A DNA stretch of 64,000 bases from Colwellia sp. PAMC 21821 (GCF_002077175.1 NZ_CP014943.1:248001-312000), one strand, 5' to 3'; positions 9,608 through 19,100 are shown, counted from the stretch's first letter. Numbers and translations are program-made. The notes: generated by a model from the sequence alone, not told the origin.

Positions 9608-10267
9608 TTAACGTTTTAAATATTGATTAAAATCGACATCGCTACAGCCCAATACCACTTTAACGCGATTAGACGCCCCCAATTTTTTCAAAATAGAGGA
9701 AACATGCGACTTAACCGTGGTTTCAGAAATATGTAAATTAAAACCAATTTGCTTATTAGCTTCGCCTTTAGTTAAATGCTTTAACACAATTAATTCGCGA
9801 CGAGTCAGTAAGGAAATATTCTCTGGAGCGACTTGAAATTCTTTTTTAGTGCTAGTGTCGTTGACTTGCGAGCGCATAATATCTGACGGTAAATATACGT
9901 TACCTTGAAACACACTTTCTATCGCTTCGCCAATAACATCTTTTGAAGACGACTTAGAAATAAAACCCACAGCACCATAAGAAATAGTTTGTAATATTTT
10001 CTGCTTTTCTTGTTCTGCCGATACTATTACAACTGGTGTTGTTGGGCATTCGTTACGAATATCTAACAAACCATTAAGACTCGACATGCCAGGCATATTC
10101 AAGTCTAAAAGTATTAAATCAATGTCATCATTTTCTTTAACAAACGCTAATGTCGAGTCAACATCTTCCGTTTCATAGGTAGTAGAACCAGGGAATTTTA
10201 TGCCTATAATATTAACGATTGCATCTCGAAAAAGCGGATGATCATCTGCAACCAAAATTTTATACAT
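9608..10267 (-). CDS. LuxR/NarL-type response regulator (ExaE/ErbR/AgmR-like candidate)
   Basis: Two-component response regulator of 219 residues. N-terminal receiver domain with acidic pair DD at 8-9, phospho-acceptor D55 ([11 protein letters not shown]) and the switch region ending in ISKSSS; C-terminal LuxR helix-turn-helix at about 150-215 ([38 protein letters not shown]). Regulators of this type control PQQ-dependent alcohol oxidation in pseudomonads (ExaE, AgmR/ErbR, PedR). It sits at one edge of the PQQ island here. No kinase gene is adjacent; the hybrid kinase at 32957 is the only one in the window and is the plausible partner. Regulon assignment is inference. Confidence 0.85.
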   Translation of the reverse strand: MYKILVADDHPLFRDAIVNIIGIKFPGSTTYETEDVDSTLAFVKENDDIDLILLDLNMPGMSSLNGLLDIRNECPTTPVVIVSAEQEKQKILQTISYGAVGFISKSSSKDVIGEAIESVFQGNVYLPSDIMRSQVNDTSTKKEFQVAPENISLLTRRELIVLKHLTKGEANKQIGFNLHISETTVKSHVSSILKKLGASNRVKVVLGCSDVDFNQYLKR

Positions 10268-10464
10268 AAAAAGAACTACCGTAAAATGAATGAGCTAACT
10301 AACCATAACAGGTTATGAGAAAGTATTTAACCCTCCTAAAGTTGGAGAAAGCTCATCTTTTAGGTTACACACCTGTAAAATGAAAAATACCAGTACATTT
10401 ATAGCACTGGTATTCATATTTGCAAGCCTATTTATTTAGCTTAGCAGTAGAGCATAATTGAAAA

Positions 10465-11625
10465 TTAAAAAGTGATCACTGAACCAATAGCGAAGGTATC
10501 GTTTTCTTCACCTACTAATGAATTAGACACATCAGCTTCAGTATTGTTATATTCGAAAACAAGCGTTAAGCCTGGGCGCAAGGTTCTAAAGTAGGCAACA
10601 CCTGTATTGGTATGTGTCGCATCTAACACACTGCCGGTATTTTTCACTTCAGTTTCGCCGTAAGTTACCACAAAACGATTATCTTCCATCGTGTAAGACG
10701 CTTGCATTAGGTAACCATCAGATTCAATCGCATCGTCACCAACAATATTATCTAGGCCGGCAACATGCCCCAATCCTTCTGAGCTAAAGCCTGAGGCTGT
10801 AAATGATAAACCGCCAAACTTAACATTAGCACCATAACCTATACCTGACTGATCCTGTTCAGCGCCGCCAGCTTCACTCGACTGTGAAACACCGCTTACC
10901 CATGCTTTTAGTGTTGTTTCATCAAAGCTGGTTGTATACATTAGTTCAGCTTCAAAGCGAGGTAAATCTTCTGAAGAATCAGCACCGGTTTTATTGGGGT
11001 CCATAATACCAACAGCTAAATTAAAGCCATTCATATCTGGCGAACGGTAGGTAATTTGTGATTTTGGTGCTGGATAAGTATAACCGGTACTGATATTACC
11101 AAACGAGACATTACCACCATCAACTAAGCCAAAAAAATCTGACGTTTGGCCGTAACCTAACAACAATTCATCCCCTAAAATATTGGCTCGGTTAAAAAGG
11201 CCAAAGTCTTTACCTAATAACACTTCACCCCAATCACCGCTGACTGTGCCGTAGAACTGTCTTACGTCAATCAAAGAGCCCGTACCTAAATCTGTAGGTG
11301 ATGCGTCGCGGCTTTGATCTGAGTCATTAATAGAAACCCAAAACGAAGAGCGCATGCCAATTTTTATATCGGACAATTGGTTAGAAAAATTAAAACCAAT
11401 ATTATTTGGCAGAAACCCCATGCGAACACGAGACTGGTCACGATCACTCACGTTACCGCTAGCATCTGTCGCTTCAACAGAGCTGTTTACATAGAATACA
11501 TTTACTAACCCGTCAGCACTAAATGACATACCGTCATTTTCATAAATCTCAACAGCGGCGCTGCTGTTAAATGCGGTCATCGATAATGCGGCGGTGATCA
11601 AGCTTACTTTAAATAGTTTAGTCAT
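10465..11625 (-). CDS. Outer-membrane porin (Gram-negative general porin type)
   Basis: 386-residue outer-membrane beta barrel. ATG at 11625 chosen because it begins a clean signal peptide (MTKLFKVSLITAALSMTAFNSSAA) with a GGAAG site upstream; a longer in-frame extension lacks these. Sequence shows alternating beta strands, porin-type stretches (VFYVNSSVEA, FGLFNRANILGDE, YRSPDMNGFNLAVGI) and the terminal aromatic residue (AIGSVITF) needed for BAM insertion. Placement in the PQQ island suggests uptake of alcohols or other small substrates. A weak copy of the island motif (TTTAGTCGTAA) is at 11718-11731. Confidence 0.85.
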   Translation of the reverse strand: MTKLFKVSLITAALSMTAFNSSAAVEIYENDGMSFSADGLVNVFYVNSSVEATDASGNVSDRDQSRVRMGFLPNNIGFNFSNQLSDIKIGMRSSFWVSINDSDQSRDASPTDLGTGSLIDVRQFYGTVSGDWGEVLLGKDFGLFNRANILGDELLLGYGQTSDFFGLVDGGNVSFGNISTGYTYPAPKSQITYRSPDMNGFNLAVGIMDPNKTGADSSEDLPRFEAELMYTTSFDETTLKAWVSGVSQSSEAGGAEQDQSGIGYGANVKFGGLSFTASGFSSEGLGHVAGLDNIVGDDAIESDGYLMQASYTMEDNRFVVTYGETEVKNTGSVLDATHTNTGVAYFRTLRPGLTLVFEYNNTEADVSNSLVGEENDTFAIGSVITF

Positions 11626-11861
11626 TTCATGCTTCCGGTTTGTTATTATAAATGTGTAGTTATAATAAAAAAATCCCCAGTAAATAAAATGAGTCAACTT
11701 AACCAAATAAACTGCCCTTTAGTCGTAATCCAAAGGTGTACTGCTTTAGGAGGAGCAAGGAGGATAAAAGCGAGTTAACACCCTGATTTATCTTAATATC
11801 ATCTTGTTTAAGGCAACATTAAACACCGTATTTTAACCACTAAATCAATACAAAATTCGCT

Positions 11862-13199
11862 TTATTGATCTTTACCTTTATTGATATAGCGAATAGCAAA
11901 CCTGACTAATAACCATGTTGAAAGCAAAATAATGGGCACCGCAAAACCTTTCACCATCACTTTGTTGAGTGAAAACCCTGAAAGATTAACCGCATTCAGT
12001 ACATAGTCTAATAAGCCCATTAAATAATACGCCATTGCCGCGACTGAAACCCCTTCAACCATTTGCTGTAAGCGCAATTGTACTTCGCCGCGTTTATTAA
12101 TAGCCGACAATAATTGTTGGTTTTGCTGCTCAATAGTAAGGTCAACCCGCGTTCTTAGTAAACTGCTTGCACGTGCAATACGCCGAGTTAGGTCTTCTAG
12201 TCGAACAGACAGCGCCTGACACGTTCGAATACCAGGGCTTAGCCTACGGGTAACAAATTCATTAATACGTTCAGTACCGGCGATATCGGTTTCTTTAAGC
12301 TGCTTAAGTCGTGCACAAACCAATTCATAATAAGCATTTGTCGCGCTAAAACGGTAACTGATATCAGCAATAAGTTGCTCAGACTTTCCAGCTAGCTCTG
12401 ACAGCTTATCCAGCATTTCGCCATCATTTTTTTTCTCGGTATCTGCCATTTGCTGATTAATTGCGACTAAATCATTTTCCATTTTTGCCACTTTGGGCGA
12501 TAACGAACGAGCAATGGGTAAACTCAAAAGTGCCATCATTTGGTAAGTCTCTATCTCTAACATTCGCTGGATTAAACGCCCAGCTTGATAACTGTTGAGC
12601 AATTTACTCTGAATAATAATACGGCTAAAACCATCGCTGTGTAACTTGAATGAGGTATAAACGCTAGCACGATTACCCGCTACATTACTGCCAAGAACTT
12701 GGTGCCCTTCAAAAGCATGACAAAGCGCTTCTTCTGATATTTCAGCTTCGTTAATAACCAAGTTAACCGCGCTCACCAGTTCTCCCACGATATTATCAAA
12801 CCACTCTTGCGGCACATACTCAGTGGCATAACCATCAAATAGCGACGGCCCTAGTCCTTTACGAATAAAGCTATAACTGGAAAACTCAAGATGGCGTTCC
12901 CACCTCAGCTCAAAACTGCCAAAGTCTTGATAGTAACAACTGGCTTCACGGGTAGGTGGGTTCACATTGTAGCGCTGACAAAATGTATATATTTGCTGAT
13001 ATTCTTGTTCGCGCTCATGCTCCGTCAAACGGACCGCCATGTGGGTGATAGATGTTGGCACATGAACTTGTGGCGACGGCCTATTATGTAACTCTTGCGA
13101 TATTTGCTGTCGCAAAGGTGAAACAACAATACTTGCGCGCTCGAAGTTAAGCGGATTTATCGTTGCTGCTTTTGATGTTGCAGAAAAGTTAGGTATCAC
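11862..13199 (-). CDS. DUF3422 family membrane-anchored protein
   Basis: Conserved protein of unknown function. The GTG at 13199 (VIPNFS) is preferred: GGAGAG lies five bases upstream and the resulting 445 residues fit the usual family size; the frame is open 42 codons further. Family hallmarks near the N-terminus are LHNRPSP and HMAVRLTEHER; the middle holds alpha-helical coiled-coil segments (about 230-370), and two hydrophobic helices end the protein (MAYYLMGLLDYVL; VPIILLSTWLLVRFAI). The family is known for CorA-like organisation (long soluble part, two terminal TM helices) but has no proven role. Between the porin and the TonB receptor it may serve transport in this island; this is inference. 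Confidence 0.8.
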   Translation of the reverse strand: MIPNFSATSKAATINPLNFERASIVVSPLRQQISQELHNRPSPQVHVPTSITHMAVRLTEHEREQEYQQIYTFCQRYNVNPPTREASCYYQDFGSFELRWERHLEFSSYSFIRKGLGPSLFDGYATEYVPQEWFDNIVGELVSAVNLVINEAEISEEALCHAFEGHQVLGSNVAGNRASVYTSFKLHSDGFSRIIIQSKLLNSYQAGRLIQRMLEIETYQMMALLSLPIARSLSPKVAKMENDLVAINQQMADTEKKNDGEMLDKLSELAGKSEQLIADISYRFSATNAYYELVCARLKQLKETDIAGTERINEFVTRRLSPGIRTCQALSVRLEDLTRRIARASSLLRTRVDLTIEQQNQQLLSAINKRGEVQLRLQQMVEGVSVAAMAYYLMGLLDYVLNAVNLSGFSLNKVMVKGFAVPIILLSTWLLVRFAIRYINKGKDQ

Positions 13200-13568
13200 T
13201 GAATCTCTCCAAAATTTAATCAATGCTTCCAGCGAGCAAGTCAGAGAACTTCGCCATAAGTTTCGCTTGCCATGCAAGCTCCGTAACGCCAGATTCTTTA
13301 CGGGTTTTAGATAAGTCGACATCACTTTGATGATTAATAGTGCAAGGCGATTAACTCATACTTATGCTCGTATAAATGGTTAAACCCTTAATAAAAACTT
13401 ACCAGCGATGAGGCAGAAGTCAGCTAACATTCAACAACGAACTTGTTGAGGCCTCATTGGCTATTAAGCCTATAATGAAACCATCAACAATGCTTTCCTG
13501 CTTTAGAAGGACTTCACTCGTCTTTTAGTGATTAAACTCAAGTTTGAGCACTTAATTTACACCGTAAG

Positions 13569-15908
13569 CTAAAACTGATAATTGATACTGACACTGGCTG
13601 AACGCGGTCTAGATGGACCAACAAAGTATTCATCAAATTCAGTATCAGGATAAATTTCCTCTAACACTTCATCTGCCTCACCATAAGTGCCAAAAGTTTC
13701 AAATTTGCGATCAAAAAGGTTATCAACTTTCGCTGACAAGCGCAGTTGATCGGTTATCTGATAATTAAAATAGATATTAGTTACCGCATAAGATGGAATT
13801 TTTTTATTCTCATTCGCTTCATCGCCACGGTAATATGATGAAGACGCATACAACATCTCAGTACCAATATTTAGTGCATCATTAAACTGCCAATTTGCAT
13901 GAAACTTTACTTGATGCTGTGGTTGGCCAGGAATATTGTCACCTACTTCAACTTGTCTGTTTGCACCTAAAGGATTAACAGGACTAAAAGAGACAAAAGG
14001 TGATTCAAAAGTGGCTTTTAAATAGTTATAGCTCGCGCCTAAATCAACCGAGTTAACTTGCGTAGTAGCTGACAATTCAACGCCTTGGCGTTGTGTTTTA
14101 TCGAGGTTAATAAAATAGCCTTGGTTTGATTTATTCCCTGCTTGTTGAAATATAATATCTTCATAGCTCATGGTTGAAAACACCGTTGCTAACGCAGAAA
14201 AATTATCGTTTTCGAACTGTAATGCCGCTTCAACAGTTTTCGCCACCACTTGCTCAAGCGGCGGATCAGCAACAAACGCATTTGGTAATTTACAAGGGTC
14301 TTCTTCATCTGCACAACTTAACTCAGCCGGGCTAGGAGCACGTGATGATTCGCTATAACTTAGCTTAAAGGTATAGTCAGGTGTTAACAGGTAGTTAACT
14401 GAAACTGCAGGGTTAAAACGGTTAAAATAGTGTTCGCCATTAAGTGAACCTGGCCCGGTTTCAATTTGGTCTTGCATACTTATGTGAGTACGATTATATC
14501 GACCAGCAAGGTTAACGGTTAAATCGTCCCCAATGGCTAAAGTATTTAAGAAGTAAAAATAATGCTGTTTATTACTCACCTCTAACTGAACACGTGACTC
14601 CATATCGAATAAGCCAATACCCGTTACTGAACGATCATCATAGATCGTATCGTTGTGTAGCACTGCGAACTCGGTGTCACTTCTAAAGCTGATATCTGCT
14701 TTATCTATTCCTAGCCCAAAAATAAATTCGTTATTTAATGCTGCATGCGCATCGGTTGCATCAAATTGACTGGCTCGCACCCATTGCAAAGCCACACCGT
14801 AACTTTCGTTATCAGTAAAACCAGTATTATAAGTACCATCAACGTCGTCAGCATCAATATCGCTTAGCTCACTTAACCAAGTATCCTCATCAAAACCAAC
14901 AAAGTGCACGCGCTCTAACTCATCGTTTTCATCTTCTTCACACAAACTATAAAGCGCACCAGACTCGCACTCTTCATAATCGCTGTCGTCACCATTTATA
15001 CTGTTAATTTTGTTTTTACGATAATAAACATTACCCTGCCACGACATTTGCTCGTTAATTACACTGTCAGATTTAAGACTAAATTGTTGAAATCTTGTAT
15101 GAGTTTTATCAGGTTGAGTGTAAATGGCACTTCTTCCTGCTAATTCGGCTAGTACTTCAGGTACAGCCCCATTTCCCAGTAATTGGTTATTATTCGCAGA
15201 GTAAGTAAAATCAATGGTACGGTCTGCATCTACATAACTTAGCGTTGCTAAAAATTGCTTTAATTCACTTTCAGAATAGTCTCGCCAACCATCTTCTTGG
15301 TAATGGTTAGCAATAATGTAATAACCCCAGTTACCACTATTACCGCCTGACTGCACGGTAAACTGCTGTTGTCCAAAACTACCAAAACGCGCTTCAAGTT
15401 CATGCTTGGTATAACTGAAACCATTTTTAGTGGTAAGTGCTAGCGCACCACCTAAGGTATTTTGACCAAAGGCAGGGTTTGAACCAGAAAATAACGCCAC
15501 CTTATCAAGCGCGGCAAGCGGAATTAAATCCCAATTGACCGTATCACCAAAGGGTTCATTGAATCGTACGCCATTAAGATAAACAGAAATCCCCTGAGGT
15601 AAGCCTAATAAAGGCGAAGCAGTGAAGCCACGGTATTGCACATCAGGCTGAAAAGGATTGTTTTGTATGTCATTAATATGCAAGCTTGTTAGCTTGTTTT
15701 TCATGTGATCTGCTAACGAAATAGCTTGAGATTGTGCTAACGACTCTGCGTTAATTGTTTGTACACTGCCAAAGGAACTTTCTTCAGCTAAGTCATTGGT
15801 GGAAAGTGGTGTTTGCCCATATATACTAATATTTTCAACACCATTCATATCGTCCCCTAAAGAAGGGAGTGCAGCACATATAAATAAAAAAGTTAACGTC
15901 CGTTTCAT
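13569..15908 (-). CDS. TonB-dependent outer-membrane receptor (candidate lanthanophore or PQQ receptor)
   Basis: 779-residue TonB-dependent transporter. ATG at 15908 (MKRTLTFLF) with GAGAG six bases upstream is preferred over the in-frame TTG four codons earlier. Order: signal peptide; plug domain about 45-165 with VQYRGFTASPLLGLPQGIS and FNEPFGDTVNWDLIP; 22-strand barrel ending in Phe (SVSINYQF). The plug signature with PLLGxPQGxSVY is the type found in receptors beside PQQ/lanthanide alcohol dehydrogenase genes (LutH-like), as I remember it. Extracellular loops carry dense acidic patches (NGDDSDYEE, EEDENDELE, DIDADDVDG). Substrate is not proven: a lanthanide chelate, PQQ itself or another siderophore-like ligand are all possible. 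An island motif copy lies about 150 bp upstream. Confidence 0.88.
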   Translation of the reverse strand: MKRTLTFLFICAALPSLGDDMNGVENISIYGQTPLSTNDLAEESSFGSVQTINAESLAQSQAISLADHMKNKLTSLHINDIQNNPFQPDVQYRGFTASPLLGLPQGISVYLNGVRFNEPFGDTVNWDLIPLAALDKVALFSGSNPAFGQNTLGGALALTTKNGFSYTKHELEARFGSFGQQQFTVQSGGNSGNWGYYIIANHYQEDGWRDYSESELKQFLATLSYVDADRTIDFTYSANNNQLLGNGAVPEVLAELAGRSAIYTQPDKTHTRFQQFSLKSDSVINEQMSWQGNVYYRKNKINSINGDDSDYEECESGALYSLCEEDENDELERVHFVGFDEDTWLSELSDIDADDVDGTYNTGFTDNESYGVALQWVRASQFDATDAHAALNNEFIFGLGIDKADISFRSDTEFAVLHNDTIYDDRSVTGIGLFDMESRVQLEVSNKQHYFYFLNTLAIGDDLTVNLAGRYNRTHISMQDQIETGPGSLNGEHYFNRFNPAVSVNYLLTPDYTFKLSYSESSRAPSPAELSCADEEDPCKLPNAFVADPPLEQVVAKTVEAALQFENDNFSALATVFSTMSYEDIIFQQAGNKSNQGYFINLDKTQRQGVELSATTQVNSVDLGASYNYLKATFESPFVSFSPVNPLGANRQVEVGDNIPGQPQHQVKFHANWQFNDALNIGTEMLYASSSYYRGDEANENKKIPSYAVTNIYFNYQITDQLRLSAKVDNLFDRKFETFGTYGEADEVLEEIYPDTEFDEYFVGPSRPRSASVSINYQF

Positions 15909-16056
15909 AACAACTCTCAAAACAAAATGAAGAGCTGTTAATGTAACCTGATGACTAAATTAATCAATATCCCCCATAGGGAGAAGAATCAAAAAAAAAC
16001 AAAATAAATAATATAAAATCAATTAGTTATACTTATTCCATTCAAGTTATACCCTG

Positions 16057-16067
16057 CTAAAGTATGA
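16057..16067 (-). promoter_or_regulatory. Putative island operator upstream of TonB receptor
   Basis: Reads TCATACTTTAG on the minus strand within TTAGTCATACTTTAGC, 149 bp before the receptor start. Same core as sites at 24219, 25756, 27855 and 41948. Proposed, not proven, target of a regulator of this island. Confidence 0.4.
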
Positions 16068-16144
16068 CTAATTTACTCCCCTGTGTTTATTCGTAAATCG
16101 CAATTTAAAACGTCAACTTATGCTTTTTATTCAATTTCATACCA

Positions 16145-16456
16145 CTAAATTCTAATTTCACTTATCTGAATGGTCGGCTCTACATTAGTAAAGTTAGCAA
16201 GATCAGCCATTATTACGTCGGCATTAGGACCAAAAGCCGCTTGAAAATCCTCTACCGAATCAAAGGTCATATGACCCATAGCAATAAATGCGGGTGTCTC
16301 ACCAAGTGCACCACCAGCCAATCCAGAATCTACAGCACCAACTTTTAAAGCATCGCCTAACAACTCTACTACCATAGGAATATGAGTATTACAGTAATAA
16401 TCAATATCAAATTTTGCATCCGCAGCATTTGGGTACATTACACTAACTTTTATCAT
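16145..16456 (-). CDS. EthD-family small protein
   Basis: 103-residue dimeric alpha-beta barrel protein of the EthD type: begins MIKVSVMYPNAADAKFDIDYY, has the family THIPMV segment and a second strand region GHMTFDSVEDFQAAF. Start ATG is preceded by AGGATCC. EthD proteins assist monooxygenase-based ether degradation in actinobacteria, and relatives are common beside oxidoreductases; the exact role is unknown. It lies 236 bp upstream of the TonB receptor on the same strand and could be co-regulated with it. Confidence 0.8.
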   Translation of the reverse strand: MIKVSVMYPNAADAKFDIDYYCNTHIPMVVELLGDALKVGAVDSGLAGGALGETPAFIAMGHMTFDSVEDFQAAFGPNADVIMADLANFTNVEPTIQISEIRI

Positions 16457-16723
16457 TATTTGGATCCTTAATGTTTAGTTTTAATTCAATGTTAAATAAG
16501 CTTCAAAACGTTTATTAATATTATCTAGACACAATAGTAGGTTAAAGTTATGAATTAATTTGCCCTTAAATAATTAAACCGTCTTTTTATTTCACTTAAT
16601 TGGAATTTTTTTAACTGCCATATAAGCTTCATAATAATTCCAACACTATCAGGATATGGGCATGTCTAATTAAAAAGTATGCCTCGTTAGTATGATTTAC
16701 AAGATACTTAAGCACTTGTTTAA

Positions 16724-16857
16724 TAAAGTAGGGTCAGATACACATTAATTGATTTTGGTGGTTTTGATAACAGTAAAAGCAGGAATGTTGAGCTCAGCGC
16801 TTGATAATCTTGTACATTGAGAGAACAACAGGTAACTTAAGTTTAATGTTTACCTAA
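16724..16857 (+). repeat. MITE-like element, copy 1 (right end decayed)
   Basis: Begins with TAAAGTAGGGTCAGATACAC, the same 25-bp terminus as copies 2 and 3, and is nearly identical to copy 2 through its interior. Its right terminus has diverged (TTAATGTTTACC instead of TTAATGTGTATC), so it is probably no longer mobile. Confidence 0.85.
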
Positions 16858-16870
16858 TAAACTAGAATAA

Positions 16871-17014
16871 TAAAGTAGGGTCAGATACACATTAATTGAT
16901 TTTGGTGGTTTTGATAACAGTAAAAGCGGGAGTGTTGAGCTCAGCGCTTGATAATCTTGTTCGTGCAGTGAACAACAGGCAACTTAAGTTTAATGTGTAT
17001 CTGACCCTACTTTA
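16871..17014 (+). repeat. MITE-like element, copy 2 (intact)
   Basis: 144 bp with perfect 25-bp terminal inverted repeats: 16871-16895 (starting TAAAGTAGGGTCAGATACAC) and 16990-17014 (its exact complement). The interior has no ORF. GGGTCAGA-type ends are often seen with Y1 (IS200/RAYT-like) transposase systems, but no such transposase gene is in the window. Confidence 0.92.
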
Positions 17015-17045
17015 ATTTATGTTTTCCTACTTTTTGGAGTACCAA

Positions 17046-17417
17046 ATGGAAAGTCATGGTTATCTTAGCTTTAAGTGGTCCAATAACATACTTTATGTTA
17101 ATGCCTTTGGTCCATTTAACGACGAAGGCGCAAAAGAAGCCGCAGAAGCATATATTAAAGAAGTTATTAATAAAAAAAGTTTATCATTCTCTGTAGTCGA
17201 AATGTTAGACAATGAAAGTATAGGTTCTCCCAATACCATGAATGAAGTTTCTAAACTCTGGCGTTTTTTAGGTGAGCATGGCTGCACTTCTCTTGGAATC
17301 ATTTATTCTAATGATATCCAACGCTCGCTTGCTGAAAAATACCTACCAATATTTGGTAAGCTCTTTAGTAAAGTTGAAGATGCTGAAAAATGGTTTATTA
17401 GTAGAGACACTTTATAA
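17046..17417 (+). CDS. Small protein of unknown function between two MITE-like copies
   Basis: 123-residue cytoplasmic protein I cannot assign. ATG 17046 is chosen because GGAG lies six bases upstream; an in-frame ATG at 17019 overlaps no ribosome site. The pattern (hydrophobic beta strands GYLSFKWSNNILYVNAFGPF, then helices, then SFSVVEMLDN and SLGIIYSND) resembles STAS/SpoIIAA-like folds, a weak suggestion. The gene is framed exactly by element copies 2 and 3: it starts 31 bp after copy 2 and its TAA stop is the first three bases of copy 3. Confidence 0.6.
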   Translation: MESHGYLSFKWSNNILYVNAFGPFNDEGAKEAAEAYIKEVINKKSLSFSVVEMLDNESIGSPNTMNEVSKLWRFLGEHGCTSLGIIYSNDIQRSLAEKYLPIFGKLFSKVEDAEKWFISRDTL

Positions 17418-17551
17418 AGTAGGGTCAGATACACATTAATTTATTTCGGTGGCTTAGGTAATTATAAAAGAGGGTATATTGAGCTCAGAGCTTGACCATG
17501 TTGCTCGTTTTAGAGGATATCAGACAACTAAAATTTAATGTGTATCTGACC

Positions 17552-18885
17552 CTGACCTATCCCCACAAATAAACGATAAGAATCAATAAAATAATTTAAA
17601 AAGCAGGGAACATTCATGACGTTTAGTGATCAGATCTATCGCCAAACAAATACAACCAGGAAACGCCATGAATGTCCGCTCTATTTTGAAGAAAACAATT
17701 ACGCTTGTCACCCCTAAAATGCACGCCCGTCGCAGAACTTCATTAATAAGTTCAGTTGATAGCTTATTAAATGGTGCCTCAGCCACGGTGACTAACCTTG
17801 GTAGAGGAATAAATTCTAAAGCAAAAGAAAAGCACCGGATAAAACGCGCTGATAGATTGTTATCTAACACCAATTTACAAAATGAGTCCTTTTCTATTTA
17901 CCAAGAACTCGCCAAATACACGGTTGGCAAAGCCAAGCGGCCGATTATCTTAGTCGATTGGTCCGATTTAGATGAGTATAAAGGCCATTTCTTACTGCGC
18001 GCTACTTTAGCGTCACATGGAAGAGGTATATGTGTTTATGAAGAAGTGCACGACATTAGCACTAAAGAAAAACCCCAAACGCACATTAAATTTTTGAGCC
18101 ATTTAGCAAAGGTTATCGATAAAGACTGCTGCCCTATTATTGTCAGTGATGCAGGATTTAAAACACCTTGGTTTCGATCGGTATCAGCTAGGGGCTGGGA
18201 TTATGTAGGAAGAGCACGTTTGCCGAACTTCTATAGTTTAGATGATTCAAATTGGCAGAGCATTACCCATTTTTACAAACGGGCAACCACCTGTCCGACG
18301 TCTTATTCTGGGACCATTGCCAGAAGCAATCCTTTGAAATGTCGATTAGTACTTTATAAGCAGAAAAAGAAAGGAAGAAAAGATATGAATCAACTAGGTG
18401 CACCGAGGAAATCAAAAACCTCAAAGACTTATAGAAAGTCAGGAAACGACCCATGGCTATTGGCTACATCGTTGCCACAGGGGAAACAATTAGCAAAACG
18501 AGTCATGAAAATTTATCGTTTACGTATGCAAATTGAAGAAGGATTTCGAGATATGAAAAGTCATCAATTCGGGCAAGGATTTGAGTACAATAAAACAACT
18601 AAAACGAGTAGATTATCCATACTCATTCTATTATCAAGCATTGCGCACTGGTTATTAATGGCGATAGGATTAGCGACAAAAAATGAGAATAAACATAGGC
18701 AATACCAAGCTAACAGCTTGAAGAGTGACACAATACTATCGCTGCATTTTATTGGACTGCGCGTTGTTGCGGACAGGTATGCAAAGTTAACGATAAAGAC
18801 GTTTTTAAAAGCGGTCAGGCAGCTCCACTTATTTGGTGGAGCTTATATCATTGAGAGACTCTGATATTTTGTGGGGATCGCTCAG
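17552..18885 (+). mobile_element. IS4 family, IS10-group insertion sequence (complete, 1334 bp)
   Basis: Left end CTGACCTATCCCCACAAA and right end (complement) CTGAGCGATCCCCACAAA form imperfect inverted repeats of the IS10 type (CTGANNGATCCCC). It is flanked by a perfect 9-bp target duplication TATCTGACC at 17543-17551 and 18886-18894, the length expected for this group. Total length is close to IS10. Contains one intact transposase gene, so it may be active. The duplicated target lies inside MITE-like copy 3. Confidence 0.95.
17668..18864 (+). CDS. IS10-like transposase (DDE, IS4 family)
   Basis: 398-residue DDE transposase. ATG 17668 (MNVRSILKK) is preceded by CAGGA; a GTG 14 codons earlier is possible but less likely. 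Catalytic residues: first Asp in ILVDWSDLDEYKG, second Asp in IVSDAGFKTPWF, and the YREK signature with Glu in YRLRMQIEEGFRDMKS. It aligns by eye along its length with IS10 transposase (KRADRLLSN, SNPLKCRLVLYK, PWLLATSLP). Cut-and-paste transposition would be expected. No frameshift or internal stop. Confidence 0.95.
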   Translation: MNVRSILKKTITLVTPKMHARRRTSLISSVDSLLNGASATVTNLGRGINSKAKEKHRIKRADRLLSNTNLQNESFSIYQELAKYTVGKAKRPIILVDWSDLDEYKGHFLLRATLASHGRGICVYEEVHDISTKEKPQTHIKFLSHLAKVIDKDCCPIIVSDAGFKTPWFRSVSARGWDYVGRARLPNFYSLDDSNWQSITHFYKRATTCPTSYSGTIARSNPLKCRLVLYKQKKKGRKDMNQLGAPRKSKTSKTYRKSGNDPWLLATSLPQGKQLAKRVMKIYRLRMQIEEGFRDMKSHQFGQGFEYNKTTKTSRLSILILLSSIAHWLLMAIGLATKNENKHRQYQANSLKSDTILSLHFIGLRVVADRYAKLTIKTFLKAVRQLHLFGGAYIIERL

Positions 18886-18979
18886 TATCTGACCCTACTT
18901 TAATTTGGAGAAGGCATAGTAGGTCTTCCTTTTGTCCTGACACTATCAAAGCCCGGCAAGCCTTTTGTCAAGTAAGTAT

Positions 18980-19100
18980 CTACGGGGTCAGGTTCGTTGA
19001 AATATCTGCTTACTAACAATAGACTTTAGTTATTAAAGCATCAACGTCTGTAATGAGCTGAAGGGAGTATAGATACCATTCTTGATTGACTATCCTCTCT
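18980..19100 (+). repeat. Second dispersed repeat, copy 1 (GGGGTCAG-TTCGTTG type)
   Basis: Begins TACGGGGTCAGGTTCGTTGA and ends near ATACCATTCTTGATTGA. A diverged second copy is at 20011-20150. The 460-bp stretch between the IS (ends 18885) and the lipoprotein gene at 19367 holds this repeat and no gene that I can support. Confidence 0.6.

Larger units (their letters stand above)
17415..18902 (+). repeat. MITE-like element, copy 3, split by an IS10-group insertion
   Basis: Left terminus 17415-17439 is identical to that of copy 2. The right terminus is cut at 17551 and resumes at 18895-18902. Removing the IS (17552-18885) and one 9-bp duplication restores a ~145-bp element with perfect 25-bp inverted ends. 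Its first three bases give the stop codon of the preceding gene. The interior is more diverged from copies 1 and 2. Confidence 0.9.

Noticed and set aside
13200-13325. Longer N-terminus of the DUF3422 protein
   Set aside because: The extra 42 codons lack family similarity and a ribosome site, whereas GTG at 13199 has GGAGAG at good spacing.
16724-17014. Two near-identical 140-bp blocks in a row, possibly CRISPR-like or an integron cassette array
   Set aside because: Perfect terminal inverted repeats and a third distant copy fit a MITE-like element; there is no integrase gene and no attC-type structure that I can show.
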